64,000 nucleotides of DNA from Pyronema omphalodes (lineage: Eukaryota > Ascomycota > Pezizomycetes > Pezizales > Pyronemataceae). The position numbers were made by a program, and so were the translations under genes. Below, one piece after another: positions 45,001-56,129 of the stretch. How positions within the stretch are numbered: position 1 is the stretch's first letter; each line of letters opens with the position of its first letter. Location of the stretch: assembly GCA_024516155.1 (NCBI GenBank), contig JAJJXM010000059.1, forward strand, positions 1 through 64,000, given 5' to 3'. The notes beneath the pieces were generated by a model that made no database searches, was not told the origin of the DNA, and worked only from the letters and a program-made list of their open reading frames with translations.

Positions 45001-47994
45001 ACAGGGATTTATATACTAGGCCCGATGGAGAATAAAATATCAGTGGTGGGGTCTCTACACATGTAGTAACATCATTTTCGATTCAGAACTTGGAAGATAT
45101 TGTGTGGAATGGAGATAAGAAATCAAAAGACACGGCCGTAAGTATACCCAAGCTCCAAAGAATCCACATTGCATGGTCGAGTAAAGTCAAGTCGAAGTAT
45201 CATGACGACAGTAATAAAACCAATCGACATGTTGCATCTTCATTCCACGGAAACGCACATAGGAGGTGCAGAGAACCTTATTTGTCGGTACCATACGAAG
45301 CTCATAGGTCAGCACTTGCACCAACAACCGAGCCCACTGTCTGCGGGTGACAGAAGCAGTATATACCTTACCAAAGAAACTTCTGCGCCCAAAGGACGAC
45401 GATGACGATAAACCCCCGCTCGATGTATCTTCAAGTCAATCCCGCCAAGCCCTATAATCAGCTCTCAACCGTTTCCATTATTATATCTCTATTTTCTTTC
45501 ACTGTCACCAAAAACCCCTCCCTGACTTCCTGCTAAGAACCCCTATCGGATTTGTTTTCCATCGCGGTATTGCTATTGTTGTGTGCGGATGATATAGACT
45601 GCACTCGATTAACGTCGCTCTTCGAGATCGATAATATATGTACATATAAAGCTTACGAACTAAGAGCGGCAAAGCGATTTACCGCGAAGTCAAAGATCAC
45701 CCATTTCACTCTCCATTTTAGTTTTCGTTTTAGTTTCCATTGATCACCACGCAAAAACGTTCCCATTGACATTTCCCTCGCCATTCGAGTTCCACTAAAC
45801 CAGCAGCAATCAGCAGCATCTAGAAGCTAAAGTAATCATCTCTCACCCCTTTCCAAGATGCCCTCCCATCCCATCCCGTCACGCATCACACGCAAAGGAC
45901 GCGACATCTACCGACGATCACGGCCATAGCTCCGTGCTTTAGTGATGTTTATAGCACTTACCGAACATCGCTATGTATGGCACCATCGAGCTATCACTGA
46001 ACATGGTCAAAAAACAGCAACAGCATAGCGTTGCCACCGCCGCATTGGCGCCCCAAGATTTATCCGCACAGATCCATGTATTTATGCAGATCTACATGTC
46101 GGAGCTTTTTTGTTTTTTTCGGCGCGCAGGATGAAACATGGTTCGAACTGCGGACCTTCGGTGGGTTGATAGGCTAGCTAGGTTTGGTATAGATTAGTGA
46201 GATGGGCGATTAGATTAGCGGCAGCGGTTCCGAGGCGCGCGTCGTTTGTGGCGAGGGGTGGCTGAGTATGCCGGAGCGCGCTATATATAATGTTACAGAA
46301 ATATGGACGGTAATAGCAAGCGGTGGTATAAAAAGTGAAAAAAGTTGGAATAGCTATATGAAGGTGCGGGAGAAATATAGAGAATACTGAGAGAGCATTC
46401 AAGTGGAAGGGCCGGCCTGTGATACCTAGGTTCGACGATATATAATTATTGAAAAAAACACGATATGAACAATATGGAAAATATTTGGCATTCAGTGGAG
46501 GATGGTAGTTGACGGTATTTATTGTTAGAGTTATAGTCGCCAGGTGCAGAGATATGGTGTGCGTATAAGTAAACCGCGGGACTTGATCTTGTATCCAATA
46601 CCTTTCACAGCAGTTGCAGCTTTGAAATCAGGCTTCACATAAGCTTCGAAAGCAAAAGTTAAAATTTTATATGGTCTACATATTTCAATTGCTAGTCGTT
46701 AAAAGGACAGACATACTGCTATCTCTAACTTTGATTACGGTTTTTTTTTACATAACGGTTTTTTACTTATCCTGGTAAAAGCACGTGCACGAGTCGTTAT
46801 AAAATGATAATCTATGTTGATATTCATTGCAGTTTATCAGATTGTTAAGTGTCTGAGATGTCGAGTTCCATACAACTGCCTATTCTTCCGTTATTGCCGT
46901 TAACGTCCCTGGGGAGGAACCCGATTGACAGTGTTGAACCAGGTGTCAAGGAAGCTGGGGAATATGGACAAAAAACAAACATCCGTTCTTACAACAGGTA
47001 CGGTGCTGAAAAAACAGTGGTTTCTATCTTGATTAGCTTCACTAAACATTAATTGGGAAAAGGGGTATTGAAGGGATTAGAGGCTCGGTGGATTACTAAT
47101 CACAACCTGCCAATCACAACCTACCAATCACAACCTACATACTAATCACAAACCGAACAATCGGATTCGGGTGCTATTGAGCAACGGAATGCGTCGCCTC
47201 CTTTAGTTTTATGATAGTTTCTGAATGGAGGATACCGGCACCAAGTAATCATAACCGCTATCTGTCGATAGTGTTCTTTTCTGAAAGTTAAAGAGACCGC
47301 TTCGACAATTTCTCAATATATAGATGCGTGAATTATAGACGACTTGAAAATGGGCATTGTTGAGGATATGACCAATAAATCAAAAGATTCATCCTGCCCC
47401 GTCGTGCTGAAGGCCTTCAGTGGTGAATTGACCATTAGGTTTCCGTTATGTAAAACCGTTTTAAAAAAGTCCGAAGAAGGCGGTTTCTTACCCTGAATAT
47501 GAGACCCGTATAGGGGTTGCTACAGGTGCGAATGACCTACGGTGAGCGAGTGCTTATCCATGAAAATCACCTCCAGCGACAGCATTTCGCCGGGGTAAAC
47601 GCAAAACTAGAAGCAAAAATATGCAACATTCTTTCTTCGTTTCCGAGGTCCTTATGACATAGCAATATTACTCCGCAGTATTGTCCATTGGAAAACATAT
47701 AACATCATATCCATGCAACTGGACTTGTACACACAACCTCACCAGGCTCACCTGGCCGGATATGCCGATACATTTGGACCGCACAGAATTTGCGGACTGC
47801 TGACTGTCATTGATCAAGGGTTGTCATTCAGGCCGCACGCAGAGTCTGGAAAAAGAAGGCTGTTGAGGAAGCAAAACTACAGTATCCGGGATTCCCGTCT
47901 GGTCACCCACGACAGTACTAGCCGGACGATATCATGCTTAAATAGCGCAGAGCGGACGGGATGCGTTGTATTCATGATTCTATGACCGTAGCTG

Positions 47995-48285
47995 CTGCAG
48001 ACTGCACGGCTGACAACATTAACCGTTTTTCTGTCCCGCTTTAACTCTTCTGCGTTTTGTTTTTTTTACCCTCCTCACTTGCTCGCCCTCCGTAAGCTTG
48101 ATCACCTCCAATCTTGTCAAAGTGTCCCTGAGGCCTTAGTGCCTAGGTGGAGGTTGGTGGTAGTCTGGTAGATTCGCAGGCCAAAAGCCTTGCTTGTTTG
48201 CTGTAGTTAGCACTTCATCCGACAATCACATACGCATCCACCACTTCCACCTTGTCTCCTTCTCTCACGCTTTTTCTTCACTCTC
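47995..48285. other. Intergenic DNA right of the inverted repeat
   Basis: About 290 bp of pyrimidine-rich upstream sequence (CTTCCACCTTGTCTCCTTCTCTC near 48,250), typical of a fungal promoter and leader for the RING gene. No repeat is seen. Confidence 0.4.
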
Positions 48286-48880
48286 ATGACTCCTTCTCAC
48301 GAATCTCTAGTCCCATTTCCTATCGTCCCAGACGAAGAAAGGCTCCAAAGGATCCAACGAATGATGAGGCCACTTGGCCGGTGCGCTGCACCAACACTTG
48401 ATTTTCCCCCTTTTCCCGCTTCATTGCCTTAATTCGACTTCGAATAGCGGGGAAGCTTTCTGCTGCCCTGCATGTACTTTTTGCTCATTTAAATTTGTTT
48501 TCTTCGACGTTTTGTTTTTTTTGAGTTATCATCTAATCCAATCTGATGGCTTGTTTGAACTAAGATCATCTAGGTTTATTGGCAAGCTCAAGACTGAATC
48601 CGTCTTCAGGTACTTTGCAGAGGGGAAGTCTCGAAGACGGGTTCGCGTGCTGTCACCGTGTGAACACATGTTCCATGCATCGTGCATAGACAAGGTAAGT
48701 GATGAAAATTGTCGTTTCAACGAAGGGTTGTACTAATGGTGTCCACAGTGGCTAAATCTCCGACGCACGGAAGCCAGGATTTGTCCGACGTGCCAAGGGG
48801 ACGTATTGCCCGCCTCGGCCGGATTTACAGATGTCGTGCTGCCGAGGGACATGGATCGTCCGAGGACGCGATCCTTGTAG
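48286..48880 (+). CDS. RING-H2 finger protein (probable E3 ubiquitin ligase), multi-exon
   Basis: The clear part is the second half of a RING-H2 finger. VRVLSPCEHMFHASCIDK ends the exon at 48,694 and WLNLRRTEARICPTCQGD opens the last exon at 48,749. The 54-nt intron has GTAAGT, a TACTAAT branch site and CACAG. CxHxxHxxC and CPTC give zinc ligands 3-8; the first pair is probably CPAC near 48,465, reached through one or two further introns whose exact borders I could not fix (a GTGCGC...GAATAG intron of about 70 nt before it keeps the frame). The ATG at 48,286 gives MTPSHESLVPFPIVPDEERL. Stop at 48,878-48,880. Such proteins transfer ubiquitin from an E2 to a substrate; the substrate is unknown. 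Confidence 0.7.
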
Positions 48881-49118
48881 GCGTATAACATCCAAAAACG
48901 GCTATAATGCTGGCGTTGTGACGCCCCAGTGTTGTGTTGTTTTTTTTTTTTTTTTTTTTTTTTCTTGGTGATGGCGTGGAAAGCCGCTTTGTACTGTGTT
49001 TTTTTATCTTTTTATTTGACTTTTGCGATATGTACAACCTTATAAATATATTTTATGATTGCTGATTCTATTATTACTTTCTCTGCCTGTCGTGAGTATG
49101 CATCGCCAATGACCGCCT
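48881..49118. other. 3' flank with T(24) run
   Basis: Downstream of the RING gene, T24 at 48,940-48,963 and an AT-rich stretch with TATAAATATATTTT (about 49,040). Probable transcript end region, no gene. Confidence 0.4.
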
Positions 49119-49930
49119 TCAAAGGACCCTCTTGACAGCACGAGAATGAAGATTCTTAATCACATTTCTTGCCAAAACGTCAACCCCATATTCGTTAATG
49201 TTGTCATGACAACTCTTACAAATTTCACCTCTTCGGCCAATCGACAGCACCAGTAAAGCCAACCGTTGCAGCCAATATATCATATCCGCAGTTCGGGCGT
49301 ACCATGTCATTAGGGAGCCCAATTTTTGGGCATTGAAGATTTTATCAGGAGTGAATGTCGTAGACATATTGGATACGTGCTCACGTGGTGCCATGGTAGT
49401 GTATCCGGAAGCCGCCCTGTAAAATACGCATGCAGTAAATATTTCTGATACTTCAGTAGCCACGTCGTTTCCGTTTCACCGGCAACAGGGAGTGGAAATT
49501 ACCCGCCGTCTCATGGGATGGTCGTTTTGATACTCTAACTCCAATATCGGCCCCGAGACCTGTTTGTCAATAACACCAGACGGAGTGACAATCGATGAAG
49601 TAAATGCGTGCGCCCCATATCTTGTATATTTTCGAGCTAGATAACGCATAACACGACAAATACCATCGGAAATCGACGTATTTCATGAATTATGGTCCTT
49701 CAGTGTTAGAAAACATAACTCAGTTCATCTCGACATAAATACTACCACGCCGCACACCAGGAATCTTGTAATGATCACATATACTGTGGATGTCGGAAAA
49801 CCGGTGCATAATTTCATAACCTGAGGTAAGTGGCCTTTTATTCTTGTGTTCCTCATTCATTAGGTACATCAGGTCGGGGTGGTAGAATTCTTTCGACTAT
49901 CACAAAACCCCACACTTCCATGGCTGCATG
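49119..49930 (-). pseudogene. Unrecognised, probably decayed coding stretch
   Basis: On the minus strand the frame 49,463-49,119 gives 114 residues, including SIGRRGEICKSCHDNINEYG (a single CxxC). Reading the same frame upstream through one stop (near 49,480) gives another coding-like block (GICRVMRYLARKYTRYGAHA ... GPILELEYQNDHPMRRR). A third block, in another frame, lies at about 49,760-49,900 (FYHPDLMYLMNEEHKNKRP). Composition looks protein-like, and the blocks follow one another in the same direction, but I recognise no family and no splice model joins them cleanly. It may be an old gene or transposon remnant. Confidence 0.3.
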
Positions 49931-50129
49931 TTCCACCTTTTGCCGCAGATTATACAACCCATTCCCTCACCTTCCCCTCATTCCTAGCTGAATGAATCTT
50001 CAGTTGAAATCCCGGAATCACAAATGAGAGCGTCAACAACAGCAACCAAACGACAAGAGTCCTGCCGAATACACCCGTTCTGACAATCCCCACTCCATTA
50101 GCACTCTTTCAGATTTTGTCGTTGGGGAA

Positions 50130-50151
50130 GGGGGGGGGGGGGGGGGGGGGG
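50130..50151 (+). repeat. G(22) homopolymer
   Basis: A second run of 22 G in the window, in intergenic sequence. Length is likely unstable or mis-sequenced. Confidence 0.8.
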
Positions 50152-50162
50152 AGGGTTAGAGG

Positions 50163-50896
50163 TTACTTTTTCCATCGTCCAAGAAACCAGTTCCAAGTCA
50201 CCAGCCCAATCCAATGCCATACCATTAGCAGCACCTTCACAAGCCCTCCAGATCCATTATGACCTTCCTCTATTTTACCGGTATTCACCACTACAGTTGC
50301 CTTCTTCCTAACGACTGGTTTTGTCTTCAGAGGTGGTTGCTTCGACATCCTGCTCTACCTCATCATACGTGCGGCGACATTCTGGTATGCTGCTTGACGG
50401 GCGCGCGCGAGTTTTCCGTAAAAGGAGAGCTGAGATTCGGCGATTGATGCGGGCCCGATAGATGGAGCAGCCGACTGCATGGAAATGATTGATGGGGCTA
50501 TGGAGGTTTGAGTTGTGCTCCGTGGGGGTTGAGGGGTGGTCGTTGCATGGGAGCTGGAGAAGGTGAGTATGGGAGCTCGTTGAGGAGGAAGCTGGCGGGG
50601 TTGGATTCATCGGGGCTGCTGTTGCCTGCAGCGTTGAACATATCGATTGGTTTTGAGGTTATAGTTGGAATTACGTCTTTGGTGATGTTTTGTGGAAGGT
50701 GTCGTTCGATAGCTATGCTGTACGGAAGATGTCTCTGTTGTTCAGGAAGTACGGTGAGCAGAACGTAGAGCGTTTTGCCCCGCAAGTAAGACTGAGTTCC
50801 AGGTACTCTCGTGGCAGGGCTGAGGGGTTGTATTCGAACCGGAGAGAGGATATTGTCGGTAGTAATGGTCCAGCGGTGGATTTTCAAGTTGTCCAT
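50163..50896 (-). CDS. Candidate gene, function unknown
   Basis: The minus-strand frame 50,896-50,498 encodes 132 residues rich in Pro and Ser (SSPDESNPASFLLNELPYSP near the end). Two further open frames overlap downstream: one reads SIAPSIISMQSAAPSIGPAS and stops near 50,357; the other starts at 50,348 and ends in a hydrophobic segment (LLMVWHWIGLVTWNWFLG) suggesting a tail anchor. A spliced protein with a membrane anchor is possible, but junctions are not clear. A good donor (AAGGTGAGTATG at about 50,558) lies on the opposite strand, so the true strand is in doubt. Confidence 0.25.
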
Positions 50897-51270
50897 GCTG
50901 CCGCTGGAGCCTCACCAGAATCTCTAAAGCCAGAAAGTAGGCTCAACAATGTGTATCTGATGACGAAAATATCCAATTATTTGGGTAAAATGAATAAATC
51001 AGGCAGTACAGATGTTTCAAATCCAGACAGCTCGACATTGATGCATTAGGACTTTTAAACTCGGGGAAAAACTCAACCCCAAACAACATTTACGTCCAAC
51101 TTTGGTGGAGGACATACACTTTCATCTCTTCCACTTTTCGTCAATGCAGTGCTGACACCAACAACACGAAACATCTATAAGACCTAGTCCTTTGGTAAGC
51201 ATTTTCCCGCGTAAGAGTCCCTGGAACACCTTACTCACTGTTCAAGCAGGTCACTGGCATCCAAAACGAT

Positions 51271-51846
51271 GGTTAAGAAAAACAGAAGCGAGCCCCAAAC
51301 GTTAGGCAGTCTACATCTCCCAACAACCCAGCCAAGAACGATGCTGTTGACGACGACTCCATCGCCGAAGAAGCCAATTTTCGAGCCTGGAGTACCCTCA
51401 CAACGGAAGCCGAACGCGAAAGATTCATCCGACGCGTGGCTTTTGATAAGTTGTGTCTTGATAAAAGACGCCCCTCTAAAGTTACGAGACCTCCTACGAC
51501 TTCTCATCGACCGCAGGCCCCTTTCGAGACTCAGAACCGCGTAATCATGCCGGTAATCCCTGCCACGAATCCGGGTCCCCTCATCATCCAAGATGTATCT
51601 CATCCATCCGAGCTTGCGCTGCTTCTACAATGCTCCCCGGGATTCCACGCATTCAGATATTTACTTCAGATTGAAAATCTCGGTATAGCCGTGCATGATA
51701 TCCGGAAAATCGAAGCAGATACTAACGATGAAATGCCGGTCTGGCTGTGGATTTCGAAACAATTGCTGATTGGGTTAATTTTGGTAATGCATGGGCGGCG
51801 AAGGGCAAGGGTGGGGATTTGGGACTTCCTGGAGAGGTTGTCTTGA
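51271..51846 (+). CDS. Candidate gene, function unknown
   Basis: After an ATG at 51,269 in another frame (MVKKNRSEPQT), the + strand carries an acidic, helix-like block (DDDSIAEEANFRAWSTLTTEA, about 51,343-51,405). It runs on without a stop through ERERFIRRVAFDKLCLDKRR to 51,846, ending in a hydrophobic WLWISKQLLIGLILVM segment. About 165 codons in one frame look coding. A short intron near 51,300-51,340 would be needed to reach the ATG. I do not recognise the family. The reverse strand is also open here, so confidence is low. Confidence 0.35.
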
Positions 51847-52049
51847 TAAGGCCCCGGAATGGCATGTGCAGTGGAGAAATCCAAGACTTCCGGCATTGGA
51901 TTTTTCAAGGAGTCGAGAAGAGGTCAAAGAGAATCCATGGGATCGTTCCGAATGGGTTGTTAAAGGGATCATGGTTATGGTGGATTTCTACTGGGTGGAT
52001 TATTGCTAGGCTTCTGGGTTTTGATAAGTGCGAGCGGCATACACCTTGA

Positions 52050-53640
52050 CGCATGAAGGGTCTCATCTCCACTTCAGGTACATGTTTTGTAGAATGGCTG
52101 CATTTCCGGCTTACACTACGATGTCATCCAGTAGATAAACGCCTACTGCTTCCGGCTGAGATTTTCTCTCGAAATAGTTTCGCTTTACAGTTTTCCAATT
52201 TGATGCACAGCCGACCACCCTCTTTCAATGTCCACTTTTGCAGCTACGTCAAACCATATTGATGTGGCAACCATATATTCGCCTACATACTGCCGTTCTA
52301 CGTGTGACATGTGATCAGGTATTCCGTTTTGTCAGCATCTTCACCCGAACAACAAAATTCTTGCTTGCCTCTTGTGTCCTCAATCAGTAACCATCGATGG
52401 AGCGGCACTACGCCCGAGAATAATGAAATCTTATGTCGTGTCTTTCAAGTCATTAGTAATTCATTTGCAAGCAATTTACTCTCAGCCGTCTTCCATGATG
52501 TTTCTTTACCCAATTGTAAAGATAGTCCCAGGTACCATGTGATTCATGAAGATCCGGGACACGCTCAGAGACGTATGCTTCTGCTTTGCCATCAATAGCC
52601 TCCTCTGCACCTGACACGTATTTAGACCCATCCCAGACCGATCCAAGCGGCCGGTGCTTGTGTCCCCTTGTGAATCAACACCTTCACCAGTCCCTCCTGC
52701 TACTGTTGCTGCTCCCTGTTCTTCAGCTTCAATTGCCGTTTCATCTAGAGTTTTCGACTCCGGTAAACCTTGGCGCTGCCGCTAAAGCTTTCACTTTGAT
52801 GCATTCGCTCGGGCAATATTTTGCACTAGTTGCTACTTAAGTTTTGTTTCCCTTATTAACCGGTGGCGTCCGAGCCTGCGAGAGAATTGTTCAGATTAGC
52901 AAAGAAATTACTTTCAAGAGATCGTTTACCGAGTGCACTGCGTTGGTGTGCTGGTGACAGTGCTGGTGGTGCTGGTGGTGGTGGTGGGGGGGCGGAGGAG
53001 AGGAGAGCGCGCAACACGCGCCGTGGTCACGCGTCTGGGAACAGACGCGTCAGAAGTGAGGAAAGCGCGAATCATGCATCCCGGTCTCCGCACACCCCTG
53101 TCATAGCGACCAAGAATTCGAGATATCGCGGTGCCCAGCTCGAGAATTCGTGTCCCCACTATACCGCAGGTCCTGTAATAGATCAAATACGATAATTGCG
53201 GTGGTCCTTCAGATCATCTTATCAGTAACCATTTCGTGTGCGTCATTGCAATGATTTTTTATGGACATTGAATAATATTATCGGAAATTATGCAGGATGC
53301 CCCCGAAAAACGCGAAATTTGCAAGATACCCCCGCCTATGCAGGATGCCCCTCGCTTAGGTAGAGCATACCCGCCTTCACGCCGGGCGCCAAATCTTTCA
53401 CGCATCTTTTTTTCCTTACTTGCAGATGAAATTTTGAATCCACTTCTGCGCCAAATTCTATCGCGTGTTCTCTGTTTTTTTTTTTTTTTTTTTTGTTTTT
53501 TGCCTTCACAGTTGCATGATTTTTTGAAGTAAAAGACGAAACATTTCAAATACATTCTCTATTCATTCTAAATACATTGCATGAAGTAAAATAAGATTTC
53601 CCACGCAGATAACTGCTTTCCCCGTACTCCAACTAGTACA
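52050..53640. other. Stretch without a supported gene
   Basis: Contains ORFs of 70-110 codons on both strands with no recognisable motif, a GGTGGT-type microsatellite (52,960-52,990), three copies of GCAGGATGCCCC-like words (53,291-53,350) and a T(21) run near 53,475. The words may belong to an old repeat end. Confidence 0.35.
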
Positions 53641-53644
53641 ATAA

Positions 53645-53955
53645 TCATGAATGTGGGTTGGCACAGGTGCTGGCATAGTGACCAGTCCTGTTGCATACGG
53701 TACAACGTGCAGGGGCACGGTCGGGGATGTTAGGTACGGCTCTAGAAGATGGTCTCCTAAACTGCCTAGCATGACCTCTGCGCTTCCGTTGTTTTTGTGG
53801 CCGCCCACGCAATGCGCGCGTCCAGGGAGCATTGCAATTGTCAAGTGGTGGCTCCGACAACCCACTACTGTCGCTATCATCACTTCCATCGCTGTTGTCG
53901 CCGATCATTCTACCATCCCGGTAGATGTGTTTAACATGTTCTATGTCAACCTGTG
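53645..53955 (-). pseudogene. MULE transposase, C-terminal part
   Basis: The minus-strand frame runs QVDIEHVKHIYRDGRMIGDN, an acidic/Ser stretch, an Arg-rich stretch (WTRALRGRPQKQRKRRGHAR) and a final zinc knuckle, RCTVCNRTGHYASTC (C-x2-C-x4-H-x4-C), with a stop at 53,645. A knuckle at the end after a SWIM finger is typical of MULE/MuDR transposases. It joins in frame to 62,225 once gypsy C and one GAAAG are removed (QNF followed by PQVD). Confidence 0.85.
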
Positions 53956-53960
53956 GAAAG

Positions 53961-54488
53961 TGTCACGGCACACGGCTGACGAGCCGTTGTGTTGCGTCAT
54001 CATGTTGTCGTGGTTGTTGATTGACATCGTGCCGTTGTCTTGCCGTGTTGTGTTGCCGTTGTGTTGTTGTGTTGTTGTGTGTGCCGTGCCATGTTGACTG
54101 AGAGACTGATTGATGATGGATGACGTACCACGAGCTGGAGAGCTGTGGCGTCGCAGTTGAATCGATGGAGAACGGAAGCTCATGTAGCGATGATTGTATG
54201 ACGGCCCAGCAAGAGTGCTGGCCGCCCCTTTGTACATAAGGAGGCTTGCCTCCCCGTTGTCGAGATTCTCCATCGAACGTCTTGTGTCTCTCCTTGATCC
54301 TAATATAAGATTTCCTCTCCTAAGTCCTACGTCACTCTTGTCCTTGTCCCTGTCCCTGTTTAGTGTGCCGTCCGTCTGACGAGCACTTCGGTCCTTGTCC
54401 TGCCGTTCCCCGTTCCGGAACCTGCCTAGTCCCTCTTGCCGGTAGTGTTCAGTGTGTCCCTTGAACGTCCGTTCTCGTGTCCCTGACA
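53961..54488 (+). repeat. 5' LTR of gypsy C
   Basis: 528 bp, TGTCACGGCACACGG...GTCCCTGACA, the same family as the B LTRs with small deletions in the GTTGT-rich part. Its minus strand is open from 54,489 to 53,941 without a stop, as in the B LTRs. Confidence 0.9.
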
Positions 54489-54523
54489 TTACGTTCGATC
54501 GATTAACTATTCAACCGACACGC

Positions 54524-54766
54524 ATGAACCGCACCGGTTCTGCCTGGACCTACGCACTAAAACAAGCTCTTGAAACGCACACCTTACACGAAACCTTTGG
54601 GATCCCCGACAGATTCGCTGGCGCAGTGCGAAGAACCATCCGACGAGCAGAAAATAACTGCTACCTTGTGGTCCGCTGGCAACTCCAGGACTACACTTAT
54701 CAGGAGCACATCCGCCGCACCATCAGACTCAAGCCAATCCTCAGAGCCCGCCAGAATGCATATTAA
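54524..54766 (+). CDS. Leader ORF0 of gypsy C (80 aa)
   Basis: Counterpart of 19,603-19,845 with the same start, length and stop. It reads MNRTGSAWTYALKQALETHT and ends LRARQNAY, overlapping the gag ATG at 54,756. Conservation of an open frame in a copy with broken gag and pol is the reason for calling it. Function unknown. The gag frame is also open over part of this stretch, so one of the two frames may be passive. Confidence 0.45.
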   Translation: MNRTGSAWTYALKQALETHTLHETFGIPDRFAGAVRRTIRRAENNCYLVVRWQLQDYTYQEHIRRTIRLKPILRARQNAY

Positions 54767-56070
54767 ACTTATTGACGAAGGACACTGGCAACAAATTGTG
54801 AACGCCGCCGCCATGACCCAGTTCCCTGACGGCCATGAACCGCTCACCTTTACCAAACAACTCGCACAATCCATCTTAGACGCTCAGGACCACCCCACGG
54901 GTTATCTCTTAAACGACCTCGCGGAAACCCCCGGCTCCCGTAACAGCACTCGGGTATCCAGCCCTGTCGCCTCCCGCGCTCCGGAAGCTCCCACCCCTGC
55001 CCCCATTCCCCCTGTCGTGATCCAGACTGGCTCCGTCCAGGTCTACCCGAACGGCCCAGAACCAGCACCGCGAGCCGCCGCACCCCCTACCACAGCCGCA
55101 GCCGCAGCCCCCGCCCCCGCGATAATCGCACCAATCCAGACCCCCCCCCCGTGACCCCGAGATCCTCCTAACCCCGGAGGAACAAGCCGATACAAACGAA
55201 ATCCACTACTACGAGAAGAGCTCACCCGCCAGCGTGAACTCATCAACGCGCTACTCGCCTCCCCCGGCATCCGCGTAACCGGAGACAAAATCTCGGATCC
55301 GCCAACCTTCGACGGGTCCAACAGGGAGGACCTCCGCCGCTTTGTCTCCTTGCTTCGTCAAGTTAGTGAGCGATGAACTACGTTTCCCGACCCCCCATAA
55401 ACGGATTTCTTACGCCATGGGCCGCCTCCGCGGACGCGCCCTGGATCAGATTCTTCCTTATCAAGGAAAATGGCAACCGCTGGGCTCTCAACGACGTCGA
55501 GGACGTCATTAAAATTTTACAGCGTACCTTCGGAGACCCGGACGAGCGCGCAACGGCTCGTTTCAAACTACAAAATCTCCGACAGAACAACCGCGAATTT
55601 TCGGACTACTATGCAGAGTTCTCCCGCCTAGTCGCAGAGTTAGGCTGGGACGAAGCCGCCACCATGGATGCCCTGCGTAACGGCCTGTCCCTTGAGCTAC
55701 ACGAGAAGTTGGTTGGTGCCCCCCCCCACCACGATGCACGAATTCGTCGAACAGTGTCAAAAATTGGACTCCCAATTAAGGGCACTTGAAAACCTCCGCA
55801 AGCTGCGTACCAACCGCGGCCAAGTTAAACCACTACCACCGCCACCCCACCACCAGTCGCCCCACCCCCGCTACCCAAGCCACCACCGCCTCCTCCAGCA
55901 AGCAAACCCCGGCCCAGGGACCCCGTCAGAAACTGTCGGCACAGGAGCGCGCGACCCGCCTATCAGAAGGACGTTGCCTCTACTGCGGTGGCCTCGGCCA
56001 CATGGCTGCGTCGTGCCCCGCCAAGACGAATGTTAAAGTGGCGAGTGGAATTAGTGGATGCTGAAGAAGA
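54756..56070 (+). pseudogene. gag of gypsy C, frameshifted
   Basis: From the ATG at 54,756 it reads MHIKLIDEGHWQQIVNAAAM with Gln where B2 has a stop. After a Pro/Ala linker the frame breaks near 55,150. The capsid core is split across 55,240-55,790 (KENGNRWALNDVEDVIKIL, ELGWDEAATMDALRNG) with a change near 55,360 and another in the C-run at 55,720-55,728. The knuckle CLYCGGLGHMAASC sits at about 55,977-56,018. Not translatable as one protein. Confidence 0.8.
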
Positions 56071-56129
56071 GTGTCGGGAAAAGAATAAACCAGCTGCAAG
56101 AAGATGGCTCTGCCGCTGGTGGGAATATT

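Larger units (their letters stand above)
40425..47994 (-). repeat. Right arm of the giant inverted repeat
   Basis: Reverse complement of 22,644-35,890 over its length; the anchors are given with the left arm. The arm is 7.57 kb, about 6.7 kb without the TIR transposon at 41,193-42,063. It lacks gypsy D and the 24,359-25,035 element. The outer end stops sharply at GTAGCTG (47,988-47,994); beyond it, left and right flanks differ and show no common target duplication. It contains no gene I can support; ORFs of 60-120 codons lie in frames that the other arm does not keep open. Confidence 0.88.

Noticed and set aside
46130..46190. tRNA-like B box (GGTTCGAAC) in the right arm, with a weaker partner in the left arm near 25,790
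   Set aside because: No A box at the right distance and no cloverleaf stems form around it; the left-arm version has lost the core. Not a tRNA gene or a convincing SINE.
22644..47994. Starship-type giant element or Helitron as explanation for the inverted repeat
   Set aside because: No tyrosine recombinase, Rep/helicase or hairpin end was found; the structure is inverted, which neither class predicts.
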